A stretch of DNA of 64,000 nt from Delphinapterus leucas (taxonomy: Eukaryota > Chordata > Mammalia > Artiodactyla > Monodontidae): assembly GCF_002288925.2 (NCBI RefSeq), contig NW_022098021.1, positions 32,931,203 to 32,995,202 of the forward strand. Direction: 5' to 3'. The translations under genes and the position numbers were made by a program. Positions 37,171-49,935 of the stretch are shown piece after piece (position 1 is the stretch's first letter; every line of letters begins with the position of its first letter). The notes beneath the pieces were generated by a model. That model made no database searches and was not told where the DNA came from. It worked only from the letters and a program-made list of their open reading frames with translations.

Positions 37171-38744
37171 ATGAAACGCAGGCAACTGCCTTGAACTGTG
37201 ATGGTGCAGAGGCAGTGTTATGAGAATCCTGTACAGACTCCCACTGCCTCCTGGCCACGTATTTTACGTTACACGTATTGCTTCAGAACCTTTACATGGT
37301 CTCAGCTAACTCACTATATTGCTGTCTTCACTGATGGGTCCATAATTCCCACATATGAACAGCTTCGAGGCAGCAGTGTTAATTTAAGGGAGGGCTGAGG
37401 AATTAAACACTAACAAATGCTCTCTTTTTACTTAATTATATATTATTGGAGATGGATGGGGATAATGGATGGAAATAGGAGGTGCTAAATAGCCTCAAGC
37501 CATCCAAACATTGCCTGCCTTGTATTAAACTCCAATGATAACAATATGCTGATATGGCAGCCTCTGTTGATTTTAATTAATTAATTTAGGACAATGGTGA
37601 AATATTTATTTAATATGAATCTGAGGTTATCTTTGCCAATGAAAGATTAAAGAGGACCTTAATAAACAAATTTGTTTATTTTTCCCATACTGTTGGCATT
37701 AGAAAAACATCTATAGCCACATGAAAACAGAATCTGTCATTTATGAGTTCCACTTATCCTTGCATAAGTCTCAAGTATCAAAACTGATTTTTAAGAATGT
37801 TCATTTGAAAAACAGCAGAGATAAGATTCAAGGATGCTTGCTCTTAGAGAAGGATTATTTATTAAGGGAAAGACTTGTCCTTTGAAAATTATTATCATAA
37901 TTATCACTAAGAACCCAATTCTATATTTCTTATTAAGGCAAAATCCCTATTGAGGTAAACACAAGAAGGATGTTGATTGCAGTGGGATATCTATCTGAAT
38001 AGGACTAAGTAATCAGATTTGAAATGTCACTCAGTGGAATCAGCAGGGCAGAGGCTATTCCCTGGCAGGTTGCAAAACATTTTTTTGGAATTGCCAAGGA
38101 TTTTACATCATCCTTGCATAGGTAATTATTAGGTAACTACAGAAGCAATATTTAAAACTCAAGGAAAAACTTTACTGGAACAGAGAAAATAGCATAGAAG
38201 TCCAAGGAGCTATATCAACTCGTTGACTATGTTGAGAGTCATTGAATCACATACTCTCAGAGTTCAAGCCACTTGGTCTGAACCCACACTGGTGAGTAAT
38301 TCTACTCCAGAGTCACCTGGCCGTGGTGTTTCTACCTCTCCTCTCAGGGAAATCTGAGACTGGCACAGATGGCCCACTTCAGTCTCTGTGTGCTGTCCTT
38401 GTGTCTTCATTTTTTGGGCTTGACTCTATTCCTTCAGGCCATGCAAGTGCTTGGGGAATAAGTAATGAGAATGCAAATTAGCTTAAATCATTTGAAAACA
38501 TTAAAAACCTCAATACAATAGGCACTTGACATTTTGAAAGGCTACTTCCCAAAACTTTTAATATTCTCCAGACATGGAAAGATCGCTGTGTCGAAAGTAT
38601 ATATCAAGTTTTCAGGTAGCAAACTACAGCCATCCACCACTGAGTTTTCAGATACCGAGCAGCTGGCTAGTTTTGCTCACTCACCAAAAATTTTTATAGA
38701 AAACATTATCTCTGTAATTGCCCTCAGCTCACTGATTTACTCTT
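37171..38744. other. Unassigned stretch
   Basis: No gene, RNA gene or repeat I can name. A 92-codon frame at 38534-38812 runs into L2 sequence at its end and has no recognisable domain. Confidence 0.4.
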
Positions 38745-40440
38745 CACTCATTCTACAAATATTTATTGAAGGCCTAGGTTGTGACAGGTACTGTACTAAG
38801 CTCTCTAGATAATAAAACATGTACAATCCCTGTCCTTAGGGTATTAGCAGTCTAGTAGAAGAGGATGTCAATGCACAAGTAAATAAAAAAAATATAAAAT
38901 ACAATTCATGATCAGTGCTTTGAAAGAAACAAAGAGGGTAGAGTGATACACGGTACATTGTAGAGAAGGGCTTACTCAGGACTGGTAGGCAGGGAAGACC
39001 TTTGAGGGAGTGCCATTTAAGCTGAGAATTGAAAGTGTCAGTTACATAAAAAGTAGGGGACAGGCTATTCTCAGTAAAGGAACAGCATGTGTAAAGTCTC
39101 TGAGACTGGAAAAAACACAGAACATCTGAGGGGTTGAAAGGTCAGTGTGGGTGGAGGAAAGTGAGAAAAGTAGATGGGCAGGAGATGAATTTCGTCAGAC
39201 AGGCAAGGGCTAGATCACGTGGGATCTTTGTAGACCATTTGTCTTAGTCCATTTGGGCTGCTATAACAGAATACCATAGACTGGGTGGCTTAAACAACAA
39301 ACGTTTATTTCTCATGGTTCTGGAGGCTGGGAAGACCAAGATCAAGGTGCCAGAAGGTTTAGTGTCTGGTGAGGGTCAGCTTCTTGAATGACAAATGGCC
39401 ATCTTCATGACAGAAGGGGGTGAGGAAGCTTTTGGGGTCTCTTTTAGAAGGGCTCTAATCCCATTCATGAGGGTTCCAACCTCATGACCTAATTACCTCC
39501 CAAAGTCCCCACCTCCTAACACCATCATGTTAGGGGTTAGGATTTCAACATATGAATTTTGGGGGGATACAAACATTCGGTATATAACACCATTGTCAGG
39601 AGTTTATATTTTATTCTTATGTAATAGGAAGCCGCTGACAGGGTTTTAATAGAAAAGTGACATGTTCATAGACCAGGTCAGACTTGTGGCAACCCAGAGT
39701 AGCTATTTTACAGTAGCTATAGAATCTGCTTGTTAATTCTAAGGAAAGGCAGCTGGTAATAATTAATGACATATAATGATTACTTTTTGTTGTTGTTGTG
39801 GGAAAAGCTGGTTGGAGAAAAAACTGGTTGGAGGAGACATGAGTGTCAGTAGCCAGCAGAGAAGCCAACAAAATAGTCTACGTGAGATGGTGACTTAGAC
39901 TATGGTGACAGTGGTGAAAATGAAGACCAGTGAAAGGATTTGACATGCTTTTTCAATGAAATGACAGAGAAAGTGTGTTGATATCAAGCAGCTAGACTGG
40001 GTGGACGTGGTGCTAGTTGCTGAAGTGGAGAAGACTGGGGAGACATGGGTGGTGGGCCACATTGAGAGTGTAGTTTTAAACTGATTTGCTGCATTTGAGA
40101 TGCGGGCAGACATCTGAACGAGGAGCTGACAAGCATCTGTAAACCAGAACTCAGAGGACAGGTTTTAGGATGTAAACTTGGTATTTGAGGCATAGATATA
40201 GAATTGAAAGCCATGGAAACTGAAAAGATCACCAACAGAGAGGGGTATAAGAGAAAAGGAAAGAGGGTTTAGGACTGAATGAGAGGTCAAAGAGAGAGAG
40301 AGGCGTCTGCAAAAGAGTCCGAAGAGGAATTGGCAAAGAGACAGAAGGAAAACCAAGAAAACAAAGAGTTGAGGAGAGGAGGAGAAGGAGAAAGATGAAT
40401 GGTCTGCTGTATTGAATGCCACCGAGACTGGTTCTTGACT
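38745..40440 (-). repeat. Long L2 LINE, minus strand, split by an LTR
   Basis: 'acaaatatttattgaaggcc' begins the L2 tail on the minus strand. The order continues through 'aatccctgtccttagggtat', 'gggaagacctttgagggagt', 'aaaggaacagcatgtgtaaa' and 'atcacgtgggatctttgtag', then after the LTR 'ttattcttatgtaataggaa' and 'gccgctgacagggttttaat'. The distal part to about 40440 is purine-rich and more decayed. Removal of the LTR at 39240-39589 restores the L2 sequence. Confidence 0.8.
39240..39589 (-). mobile_element. MST/MLT1-type MaLR solo LTR with 5-bp target duplication
   Basis: The element is bounded by TGTCTTAG at the left and ATATAACA at the right, i.e. TG...CA ends on the minus strand. A 5-bp duplication CCATT lies at 39235-39239 and 39590-39594. 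Internal landmarks are 'catttgggctgctataacag', 'ttctggaggctgggaagacc' and 'aatcccattcatgagggttc'. No internal retroviral genes remain. Confidence 0.92.
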
Positions 40441-41964
40441 TCAAAAAGCATAAACATCAAATCAAAATTAGATATATTTAGCATCTGTTATTTCATGTGT
40501 TTTACCTGCCTAACATGTTTTTCCTGCTCACCTGCAGAAATAACAACTGCTGAGTCATAACACTGTCAAATCACATTCTTTAAAGAAAAGTCTCCCATCT
40601 TTTCTTTCTTCATGAATTTTGATTCTCCCTGAATTCTCTGGATAACTTCTACAATTCTCTCCATTTTGTTGTCATACACAGAATCTACAGTCTTCAAAAG
40701 TCTCCACTTTCCAAATGTAGAACTATTTTAGATGCAGTTTATTATCTTTTGAAAATTATCCTGTTCATTTTAAAACATATTAGCCCTTCACCTTCAAAGT
40801 ATTTGAATTGTTATGTTGTCGGAGCCTTGAAATATTAAGCTTATCGAAAAGTTAGGACAAGTTTTCCCTAGAGGGCGGCAAGTAGTTTTAAATTCAAAGT
40901 GGTAAAAAACAGTCCATATCTTAAAATAGAAGCAAATTTTTTCTCTGTTTCACATTCTCTCAAGATATCCACAATCCTTTTAAACTCTCTATTTATTATT
41001 AAATACAAGCAATTTAGCTCCTTTGGGAGATTATGCAAATAACTCATCCAGAATTAGCATTTAACATGCAGTTCTTATATCCACACAAATGTTTTGTATA
41101 AAGTTGTTTTAAAAAGATTCAAATCTTTATAATTAGGAAGAGAAAATATATTAATAGGAATAAAGGGATACTCTGCTAATCTCCCATATGTAAATTAGCT
41201 TATAATTTTCCATCATTTACTTTAGAAGCAACAGAACAATGGAACTTCTCTTCTTCAATATTGCTGTCTCTCTCTTTCTCCTGTCAAAAGTATGTGCTTG
41301 TACATGTATATCTAAAAGAAAATGACAAGGAATGTTAAATACTTTAGTTTTGTAGAAAAGAGTTTTGTAGAAAAGAGTTTTGTAAAAAGTGTAGTAACTT
41401 GTGAGTGGGCTTGAAGTTGATGCTCTGTGCTTTGGCCTCAAAGGGATGAACTGCAACACAGACCCCCTGGGGTTCTTATTTCAACTGGCTGTTCGTCCTC
41501 GTCCTCTTTGCTAGGGGCTAGAACCACTCTTGCCCATCTGACCCTTCCTCTACAGTCTCCCCACCCCTCCCCAATCTTTACATGAAGGACAGTATTGTAG
41601 AATACATGGGGAAATTGTTCACTTCCATGGGGAGCACTTCCCTGGGGAAGTTCACTTCGTTTTCACTTTAGCCTCTAGCTTGGCCCTTGGAGAAAATGAT
41701 CATGCAGGCAGCACATGGACAGTGATCAACAGGGCAGTACTGGGTGGAGTCTTCAGTTTCACTTATCTTCTGGAGCATGACTTTTCTCTTTCAAGTTTCC
41801 AGAAGTGCAATGCCCAGTCCTAGGAGTTTAGCATAATTAGGTGATCTAGGATGGTGAAGGATTCACAACCAAGTCAGACACTGAACCATTGAAAGCATTA
41901 GGTTGTTGAACCTGGAAGAGGAAAGGGGAACTCTGAAGAGACTTTAAATACAAAATGGGTTATT
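40441..41964. other. Unassigned stretch with a small triplicated motif
   Basis: No gene recognised. A 15-bp motif (TTTTGTAGAAAAGAG) is repeated about three times at 41348-41394. Otherwise nothing can be named. Confidence 0.4.
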
Positions 41965-42110
41965 AAAAAAAATTTTTTTAAATTAGAGTATAGTTGATTT
42001 ATAATGTTGTGCCAATCTCTGCTGTACAGCAGAGTGACTCAGTTATACAAATACAGACATTTTATTTTAATATTCTTTTTCATTATGATTTTTTATTTTC
42101 CTTTTTTTTT
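41965..42110 (-). mobile_element. L1 3' tail, minus strand
   Basis: 'attagagtatagttgattta', 'aatgttgtgccaatctctgc' and 'tactgtacagcag'-like sequence ('tgctgtacagcagagtgact') are an L1 3' UTR of the second lineage, 5'-truncated. Confidence 0.8.
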
Positions 42111-42339
42111 TTAACATAAAGTTGGAATAACTTTCTTGAAAAATCCAATCACAGAGAGCACTGCCTTCACTGATGAAATAGACAAACATGTGAAGCATCA
42201 GTGCTATCTAACAGGGCTTTCTGGGATAATGTTTTTTTTTCTTAAATTTTGAATTTTATTTATTTTTTTATACGACAGGTTCTTATTAGTCATCAGTTTT
42301 ATACACATCAGTGTATACATGTCAATCCCAATCTCCTAG

Positions 42340-42365
42340 TTCATCACACCACCACCACCACCACC
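42340..42365. repeat. (CCA)n run in the L1 3' UTR
   Basis: A short CCA repeat in the minus-strand L1; the + strand L1 has a (GGT)n run at the same relative place (8464-8477). Confidence 0.85.
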
Positions 42366-42457
42366 CCGACTGGTCTCCCCCTTGGTGTCCAGACCTTTGT
42401 TCTCTACATCTGTGTCTCAATTTCTGCCCTGCAAACCAGTTCATCTCTACCATTTTT

Positions 42458-45400
42458 CTAGGTTCCATATGTAAGCATTAATATATGATATTTATTTTTC
42501 TCTTTCTGACTTACTTCACTCTGTATGATAGTCTCTAGATCCATCCACGTCTCTACAAATGACCCAATTTCATTCCTTTTTATGGCTGAGTAATATTACA
42601 ATATATATATGTACCACATCTTCTTTATCCATTCATCTGTCGATGGGCATTTAGGTTGCTTCCATGACCTGGTTATTGTAAATAGTGCTGCAATGAACAT
42701 TGAGGTGCATGTGTCTTTCTGAATTATGGTTTTCTCTGGGTATATGCCCAGTAGTGGAATTGGTGGATCATATGGTAATTTTATTTTTAGTTTTTTAAGG
42801 AACCTCCATACTGTTCTCCATAGTGGCTGTATCAACTTACATTCCCACCAACAGTGCAAGAGGGTTCCCTTTTCTCCACACCCTGTCCAGCATTTGTTGT
42901 TTGTAGATTTTCTGATGATGCCCATTCTAACTGGTGTGAGGTGGTAACTCATTGTAGTTTTGATTTGCATTTCTCTAATAATTAGTGATGTTGAGCAGCT
43001 TTTCATGTGCTTCTTGGCCATCTGAATGTCTTCTTTGGAGAAATGTCTGTTTTGGCCTTCTGCCCATTTTTGGATTGGGTTGTTTGTTTTTTTAATATTG
43101 AGCTGCATGACTTTATATATTTTGGAGATTAATTCTTTGTCCAGTGATTCAAAAATATTTGCAAATATTTTCTCCCATTCTGAGGGTTGTCTTCTCGTCT
43201 TGTTTATGGTTTCCTTTTCTGTGCAAAAGCTTTTAAGTTTCATTGGGTCCTATTTGTTTATTTTCGTTTTTATTTCCATTACTTTAGGAGGTGGATCAAA
43301 AAAAATCTTGCTGTGATTTATGTCAAAGACTGTTCTGCCTATGTTTTCCTCTAAGAGTTTTAGAGTGTCCAGTCTTACATTTAGGTCTCTAACCATTTTG
43401 AGTTTACTTTTCTGTATGGTGTTAGGGAGTGTTCTGATTTCATTCTTTTACATGTAGCTGTCCAGTTTTCCCAGCACCACTTATTGAATAGACTGTCTTT
43501 TCTCCATTGTATATCGTAGCCTCCTTTGTCATAGATTAGTTGACCATAGGTGCATGGGTTTACCTCTGGGCTTTCTATTTTTTTCCATTGATCTATGTTT
43601 CTGTTTTTGTGCCAGTACCATATTGTCTTGATTACTGTAGCTTTGTAGTATAGTCTGATGTCAGGGAGTCTCATTCCTCCAGCTCCATTTTTTTTCCCTC
43701 AAGACTGCTTTGGCTACTCGGGGTCTTTTGTGTCTCCATCCAAATTTTAAGACTTCTTGTTCTAGTTCCTTAAAAAATGCCATTGGTAATTTGATAGGGA
43801 TTGCATTGAATCTGTAAATTGTTTTGGGTATTATAGTCATTTTCAGAATATTGATTCTTCCAATCCAAGAACATGTATATCTCTCCATCTTTTGGTATCA
43901 TCTTTAATCTCTTTCATCAGTCTTATAGTTTTCTGCATACAGGTCTTTTGTCTCCCTAGGTACGTTTATTCCTAGGTATTTTATTCTTTTTGTTGCAGTG
44001 GTAAATGGGAGTGTTTCCATAATTTCTCTTTCAGATTTTTCATCATTAGTGCATAGGAATGCAAGAGATTGCTGTGCACTAATTTTCTATCTTGCAACTC
44101 TACCAAATTCACTGATTAGCTCTCATAGTTTTGTGGTGGTATCTTTAGGATTCTCTATGTATAGTGTCATGTCATCTGCAAACAGTGACAGTTTTACTTC
44201 TTCTTTTCCAATCTGTATTCCTTTTATTTCTTTTTCTTCTCTGATTGCCATGGCTAGGACTTCCAAAACTATGTTGAATAATAGTGGTAAGAGTGGACAT
44301 CCTTGCGTTGTTTGTGATCTTAGAGGAAACGCTTTCAGTTTTTCACCATTGAGAATGATGTTTGCTCTGAGTTTGTCATATATGGCCTTTATTATGTTGA
44401 GGTAGGTTCCCTCTATACCCAGCGTCTGGAGAGTTTTTATCATAAATGGGTGCTGAATATTTTCAAAAGATTTTTCTGCATCTATTGAGATGATCATATG
44501 GTTTTTATTCTTCAATTTGTTAATATGGTATAGCACATTGATTGATTTGCATATATTGAAGAATTCTTTCATCCCTGGGATAAATCTCACTTGATCAAGG
44601 TGTATGATCCTTCTAATGTGTTGTTGGATTCTGTTTGCTAGTGTTTTGCTGAGGATTTTTGCATGTATATTCATCAGTGATATTTGTCTGTAATTCTCTT
44701 TTTTTGTAGTATCTTTGTCTGGTTTTGGTATCAGGGTGGTGGTGGCCTCATAGCATGAGTTTGGGAGTGTTCCTTCCTCTGCAATTTTTTGGAAGAGTTT
44801 GAGAAGGACGGTTGTTAGCTCTTCTCTAAATGTTTGATAAAATTCACCTGTGAAGCCATCTGGTCCTGGACTTTTTTTGTTGGAAGATTTTTAATCACAG
44901 TTTCAATTTCATTACTTGTGATTGGTCTGTTCATATTTTCTATTTCTTCCTGGTTCAGTCTTGGAAGGTTATACCTTTCTACAAATTTGTCCATTTCTTC
45001 TAGGTTGTCCTTTTTATTGGCATAGAGTTGCTTGTAGTAGTCTCTTAGGATGCTTTGTATTCCTGTGGTGTCTTTTGTAACTTCTCTGTTTTCATTTCTA
45101 ATTTTATTGATTTGAGCCCTCTCCCTCATTTTCTTGATGAGCCTGGCTAATGGTTTATCAATTTTGTTTATCTTCTCAAAGAATCAGCTTTTAGTTTTAT
45201 TGATCTTTGTTATTGTTTTCTTTGTTTCTATATCATTTGTTTCTGCTCTGTTCTTTATGATTTCTTTCCTTCTGCTAACTTTGGGTTTTGTTTGTTTTTC
45301 TTTCTCTAGTTCCTTTAGGTGTAATGCTAGATTGTTTACTTGAGATTTTTCTTGTTTCTTGAGGTAGGCTTGTATAACTATTAACTTCCCTCTTAGAACT

Positions 45401-46266
45401 GCTTTCACTGCATCCCATAGGTTTTGGAACGTCATGTTTTCATTGTCATTTGTCTCTAAGTAGTTTTTGATTTCCTCTTTGATTTCTTCAGTGATCTCTT
45501 GGTTATTTAGTAACGTATTGTTTAGGCTCCATGTGTTTGTGTTTTTTTCCTTATAATTCATTTCTAATCTCATAGCGTTGTGTTCAGAAAAGATGCTTGA
45601 TATGATTTCAATTTTATGAAGTTTACTGAGGCTTTATCTGTGACCCAAGATGTGATCTATCCTGGAGAATGTTCCGTGCGCACTTGAGAAGAAAGTGTCA
45701 TCTGCTGTTTTTGGATGGAATGTCCTGTAAATATCAGTTAAATCTATCTGGTTTATTGTGTCATTTAAAGCTTCTGTTTCCTTATTTATATTCATTTTGG
45801 ATGACCTGTCCATTGGTGTAAGTGAGGTGTTAAGGTTCCTCACTATTATTGTGTTACTGTCGATTTCCTCTTTTAGAGCTGTTAGCAGTTGCTTTATGTA
45901 TTGAGGTGCTCCTATGTTGGGTGCATATATATTTATAATTGTTATATCTTCTTCTTGGATTGATCCCCTGGTCATTATGTAGTGTCCTTCATTGTCTCTT
46001 TTAACATTCTTTATTTTAAAGTCTATTTTATCTGATATGAGTATTGCTACTCCAGCTTTCTTTTGATTTCCATTTGCATGGAATATCTTTTTCCATCCCC
46101 TCACTTTCAGTCTGTATGTGTCCATAGGTCTGAAGTGGGTCTCTTGTAGACAGCATATATATGGGTCTTGTTTTTGTATCTATTCAGCAAGCCTGTGTCT
46201 TTTGGTTGGAGCATTTAATCCAGTCACGGTTAAGGTAAATACTGATATGTATGTTCCTATGACCAT
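42458..46266 (-). pseudogene. L1 ORF2 remnant (minus-strand copy)
   Basis: The frame would start at the ATG complementary to 46264-46266 and end near 42458. Recognisable pieces in order are the endonuclease (KKAGVAILISDKIDFK; the DFNT-type motif reads NLNTSL), the reverse transcriptase ([12 protein letters not shown]; active-site block LFADDM intact near 44180), and the C-terminal CWWECKL region. At least seven separate open pieces (43243-42596, 43674-43381, 43888-43661, 44674-44123, 45129-44815, 45573-45184, 46125-45634) show multiple stops and frameshifts. It is not functional. Confidence 0.92.
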
Positions 46267-46324
46267 TTTCTTAATTTTTATATGTTTGTTTTTGTAGGTC
46301 CTTTTCTTCTCTTGTGTTTCCCAC

Positions 46325-47223
46325 TTAGAAAAGTTCTTTTAGCATTTGTTGTAGAGCTGGTTTGGTGGTGCTGAATTCTCTTAGCTTTTGCTTATCTGTA
46401 AAACTTTTGATTTCTCCATCGAATCTGAATGAGATCCTTGCCCGGTAGAGTAATCTTGGTTGTAGGTTCTTCCCTTTCATCACTTTAAGTATATCATGCC
46501 ACTCCCTCTGGCTTGTATCGTTCCTGCTGAGAAATGAGCTGTAAATCTTATGGGAGTTCACTTCTATGTTATTTGTTGTTTTTCCCTTGCTCCTTTCAAT
46601 AATTTTTCTTTGTCTTTAATTTTTGCCAATTTGATTACTATGTTTCTCAGCATGTTTCTCCTTGGGTTTATCCTGTATGGGATTCTCTGTGCTTCCTGGA
46701 CTTGGATGGCTATTTCCTTTCCCAAGTTAGGGAAGTTGTTGACTATAATCTCTTCAAATATTTTCTTGGGTCCTTTCTCTCTCTCTCCTCCTTCTGGGAC
46801 CCCTCTAATGCGAATGTTATTGCGTTTAATGTTGTCCCAGATGTCTCTTAGGCTGTCTTCACTTCTTTTCATTCTTCTTTCTTTATTCTGTTCCACAGAA
46901 GTGAATTCCACCATTCTGTCTTCCAGGTCACTTATCAGTTCTTCTGCCTCAGTTATTCTGCTATTGAATCCTTCTAGTGTAGTTTTCATTTCAGTTATTG
47001 TATTGTTCATCTCTGTTTGTTTGTTCTTTAATTCTTCCTTGTCTTTGTTAAACATTTTTTTCATCTCCTCGATCTTTGCCTCCATTCTTTTTCTGAGGTC
47101 CTGGATCATCTTCACTATCATTATTCTGAATTCTTTTTCTCAAGGTTGCTGATCTCCACTTCATTTAGTTGTTTTTCTGGGGTTGTATCTTGTTCTTTCA
47201 TCTGGTACATAGCCCTCTGCCTT
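46325..47223 (-). pseudogene. L1 ORF1 remnant (minus-strand copy)
   Basis: ORF1 homology runs from about 47223 to the stop at 46325-46327. The first ATG of the + strand copy is AAG here. A one-base loss near 47140 shifts the frame ahead of a 185-codon open piece at 47121-46564 (coiled coil KIEEMKKMFNKDKEELK, then NIRIRGVPEGGEREK). A further frame change precedes the last 78 codons (46561-46325, EWHDILKVMKGKN). It encodes the RNA-binding L1 chaperone in live copies; this one is broken. Confidence 0.9.
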
Positions 47224-47224
47224 T

Positions 47225-48139
47225 TCTTCTTGCCTGTCTTTCTGTGAATGTGGTTTCTGTTCCACAGGCTACAGGATTATAATTCTTCTTGCTTGTGCTC
47301 TCTGCCCTCTGGTGGATGTGGCTATCTAAGAGGCTTGTGCAAGTTTCCTGATGGGAGGGACTGGTGGTGGGTAGAGCTGACTGTTGCTCTGGTGGGCAGA
47401 GCACAGTAAAACTTTAATCCGCTTGACTCCTGATGTGTGGGGCTGGCTTCCCTCCCTGTTGGTTGTTTGGCCTGAGGCAACCCAACACTGGAGCCTACCT
47501 GGGCTCTTTGGTGGGGCTAATGCTGACTTGGGGAGGGCTCACACTAAGGAGTACTTCCTGGTACTTCTGCTGCCAGTGTCCTTGTTCTTGCGGTGAGCCA
47601 CAGCCACCCCCCATCTCTGCAGGAGACCCTCCAACACTAGCAGGTAGGTCTGGTTCAGTCTTCCCTGGGGTCACTGCTCCTTCCCCTGGGTCCCGACGTG
47701 CACACTGCTTTGTGTGTGCTTTCCAAGAGTGAAGTTTCTGTTTCCCCCAGTCCTGTCAAAGTCCTGCAGTCAAATCTCACTAGACTTCAAAGTCTAATTA
47801 TCTAGGAATTCCTCCTCCTGTTTCCGGACCCCCAGGTTGAGAAGCCTGATGTGGGGCTCGTTCTGAGCCCCACTGGCTTCACTCCAGTGGGTGGTCTTCT
47901 GTGGTATAACTGTTCTCCAGTCTGTGAGTCACACACCCAGCAGTTATGGGATTTGATTTTACTGTGATTGGGCCCCTCCTACCATCTCACTGTGGTTTCT
48001 CCTTTGTCTTTGGATGTGGGGTATCTTTTTTAGTGAGTTCCAGTGTCCTCCTGTGGATGATTTTCCAGCAGCTAGTTGTGATTCTGGTGTTTTCACAAAA
48101 GGGAGTGAGAGCATGTCCTTCTACTCTGCTATCTTGGTT
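47225..48139 (-). promoter_or_regulatory. L1 5' UTR (former internal promoter)
   Basis: About 915 bases lie upstream of ORF1 in the minus-strand L1, comparatively GC-rich and ending at the element's 5' boundary. In live L1s this part carries the internal promoter. Whether any activity remains cannot be judged from sequence. Confidence 0.7.
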
Positions 48140-48224
48140 CAGGGCTCTGGGATATTATTTTTTATCTGCACCTCCAATGTGTGGGTAGTGGCACTTGAAA
48201 AGGGGCTAGTGTGTCCCATTTTTG

Positions 48225-49025
48225 TTATTGGACTAAAATTTCTTTACAATGTTGTGTTAGTTTCTGCTGTACAATGAAGTGAATCAGCTATATGTACACC
48301 TGTATCCCCTCCCTCTTGGACCTCCTGCCCCTCTCTTCCGTCCCCACCTAGGTCATCACAGAGCACAGAGCTGAGTTCCCTGTGCTATACAGCAGGTTCC
48401 CACTAGCCATCTTTTTTACACATGATAGTGTACTTATGTCAAACTTAATCTCCCAACTCATCCCACGCTCCCCTTCCCCCACTTTGTCTACATGTCCGTT
48501 CTCTATGTCTGTCTCTATTCCTACCCTGCAAATAGGTATGATTTATCCCAGGAGATTGAATATAATTCCCTGTGCTATACAATAGGACCTTGTTGTTTAT
48601 CCTTTCTAAATATAACAGTTTGCATCTACCAACCCCAAACTCCCAATCCATTCCTCTTTCCCGCCCCCCCCCCCCACCCAATGGCAACCACAAGTCTGAT
48701 TTCCATGTCTGTGATTTTGTTTCCATTTCATAGATAGGTTCATTTGTGCTATATTTAGATTCCACATTTAAGTGATAACATATGGTCTTTGTCTTTCTCT
48801 TTCTGGCTTACTTCACTTAGTATGATAATCTCTAGTTGCATCCATGTTGCTGCAAATGGCATTATTTCATTTTTTTATGGCTGAGTAATATTCCATTGTA
48901 TATATATACCACATCTTCTTTATCCATTCATCTGTCAATGGATGTTTAGGTTGTTTCCATGTTTTGGCTACTGTGAATAGTGCTGCTATGAACATAGTGG
49001 GTGCATGTATCTTTCAAAATGGGTT
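48225..49025 (-). mobile_element. L1 3' end, minus strand, 5'-truncated
   Basis: 'tttctttacaatgttgtgtt', 'ccctgtgctatacagcaggt', 'ctgtgctatacaataggacc', 'ggcttacttcacttagtatg' and 'ctgtcaatggatgtttaggt' form an L1 3' UTR plus the end of ORF2 on the minus strand. It contains a run of 12 C at 48664-48675. Its 3' UTR lineage differs from that of the adjacent full-length L1. Confidence 0.88.
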
Positions 49026-49074
49026 TAAATATATTCCTTACAGTTGCCTACTGGTAGAACTAGAAAAATGGGTG

Positions 49075-49250
49075 GAATGTATAAGGGATACACATTTCTC
49101 CTTCAACAAACATCTAGGAAACTACTCTGTACCAGGGAGAGAGTGGGCAGACTGGACACAAAATGAAAATAAGCATTTATTCACCTCAAGGAAATTACTG
49201 TCTGGTGAAGAAATAGACATGCAAGCAAACAATTATAATTGGTCACGTTA
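49075..49250 (-). repeat. L2-like fragment, minus strand
   Basis: 'cttcaacaaacatctaggaa', 'actctgtaccagggagagag' and 'aaggaaattactgtctggtg' resemble an L2 tail on the minus strand. Confidence 0.45.
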
Positions 49251-49349
49251 AATGTAACCACAGAGAGACGAATAGTTTTCAAAGAGAGAATAGAGGAAGC
49301 CCACCTGTATCTGCTTGGGGATGCCAAGGAAAGCTTGACTAGCAGTCTA

Positions 49350-49770
49350 CTCTTCTCCATTCCCACTGCCACCACCTCATCCAAAACCCCAGGGTCTCTC
49401 ATCTAAACTTCTCCAGGTGACTCAGGGCTGGTCTTCCTGTCTCCCATTTGCTGCTTCCTCTTGTTTATCCACATTGCAGCCAGAGCAGTTTTCCAAAAAG
49501 GAAAATTGGTCATGTCATTTTTTCCCCCCTAAAAAGCCTTCAGTCACTCCCCATTGCCACATACTAAAATCCAAACCCTCAGTCTGGCTTATTAGGCATA
49601 ACTGGCCATTGCTTCCATATCTGATCTCGTCTCTCACTGCTTCCCACCTTAAGCTCCAGTTACAATGATCTACTTGCCATTTTCCTAACTCACCATCTCT
49701 TTCTGTGCCCTGGGCCTCTGCACATGTGCATTCTCTCTCTGAAACTAACTAACCTGCCCTCAGATTTCAC
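49350..49770 (+). repeat. L2 LINE fragment
   Basis: 'cacattgcagccagagcagt', 'ggtcatgtcattttttcccc', 'ctaaaatccaaaccctcagt', 'ccctgggcctctgcacatgt' follow the L2 order on the + strand. Confidence 0.7.
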
Positions 49771-49837
49771 ACATACAGATATATTGGGCAGGCAGGAGAT
49801 TGGGGGTGGACCCTGGCTCAGCGGGCCAGGTTTACAG

Positions 49838-49935
49838 AAGTGGTTAAACTGTGGGCATCTGGAGCCAAATCCCACTAGAAAAACTCTGGGACCCAGGGCA
49901 GGCCATGTGCCTTAAAGTTATCCTACCTGAGGGGC
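49838..49935 (+). repeat. MIR-like SINE fragment
   Basis: 'gaagtggttaaactgtgggc', 'atctggagccaaatcccact' and 'ctgggacccagggcaggcca' resemble the 5' part of MIR. Confidence 0.5.

Larger units (their letters stand above)
42236..48139 (-). mobile_element. Near-full-length L1 LINE, minus strand
   Basis: This L1 runs from its 3' tail near 42236 to its 5' end near 48139 and includes about 0.9 kb of 5' UTR (47225-48139), ORF1, ORF2 and a 3' UTR. A longer imperfect direct repeat flanks it: 'cagggctttctgggataatg' at 42212 and 'cagggctctgggatattatt' at 48140. The start in its own direction ('gatagcagagtagaaggaca') is the typical L1 5' end. Both frames are broken, so the copy is dead. It is the same lineage as the copy at 3377-8584 but in opposite orientation. 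Confidence 0.95.

Noticed and set aside
46550..47152. 200-codon + strand frame
   Set aside because: It is the antisense shadow of L1 ORF1 in the minus-strand element.
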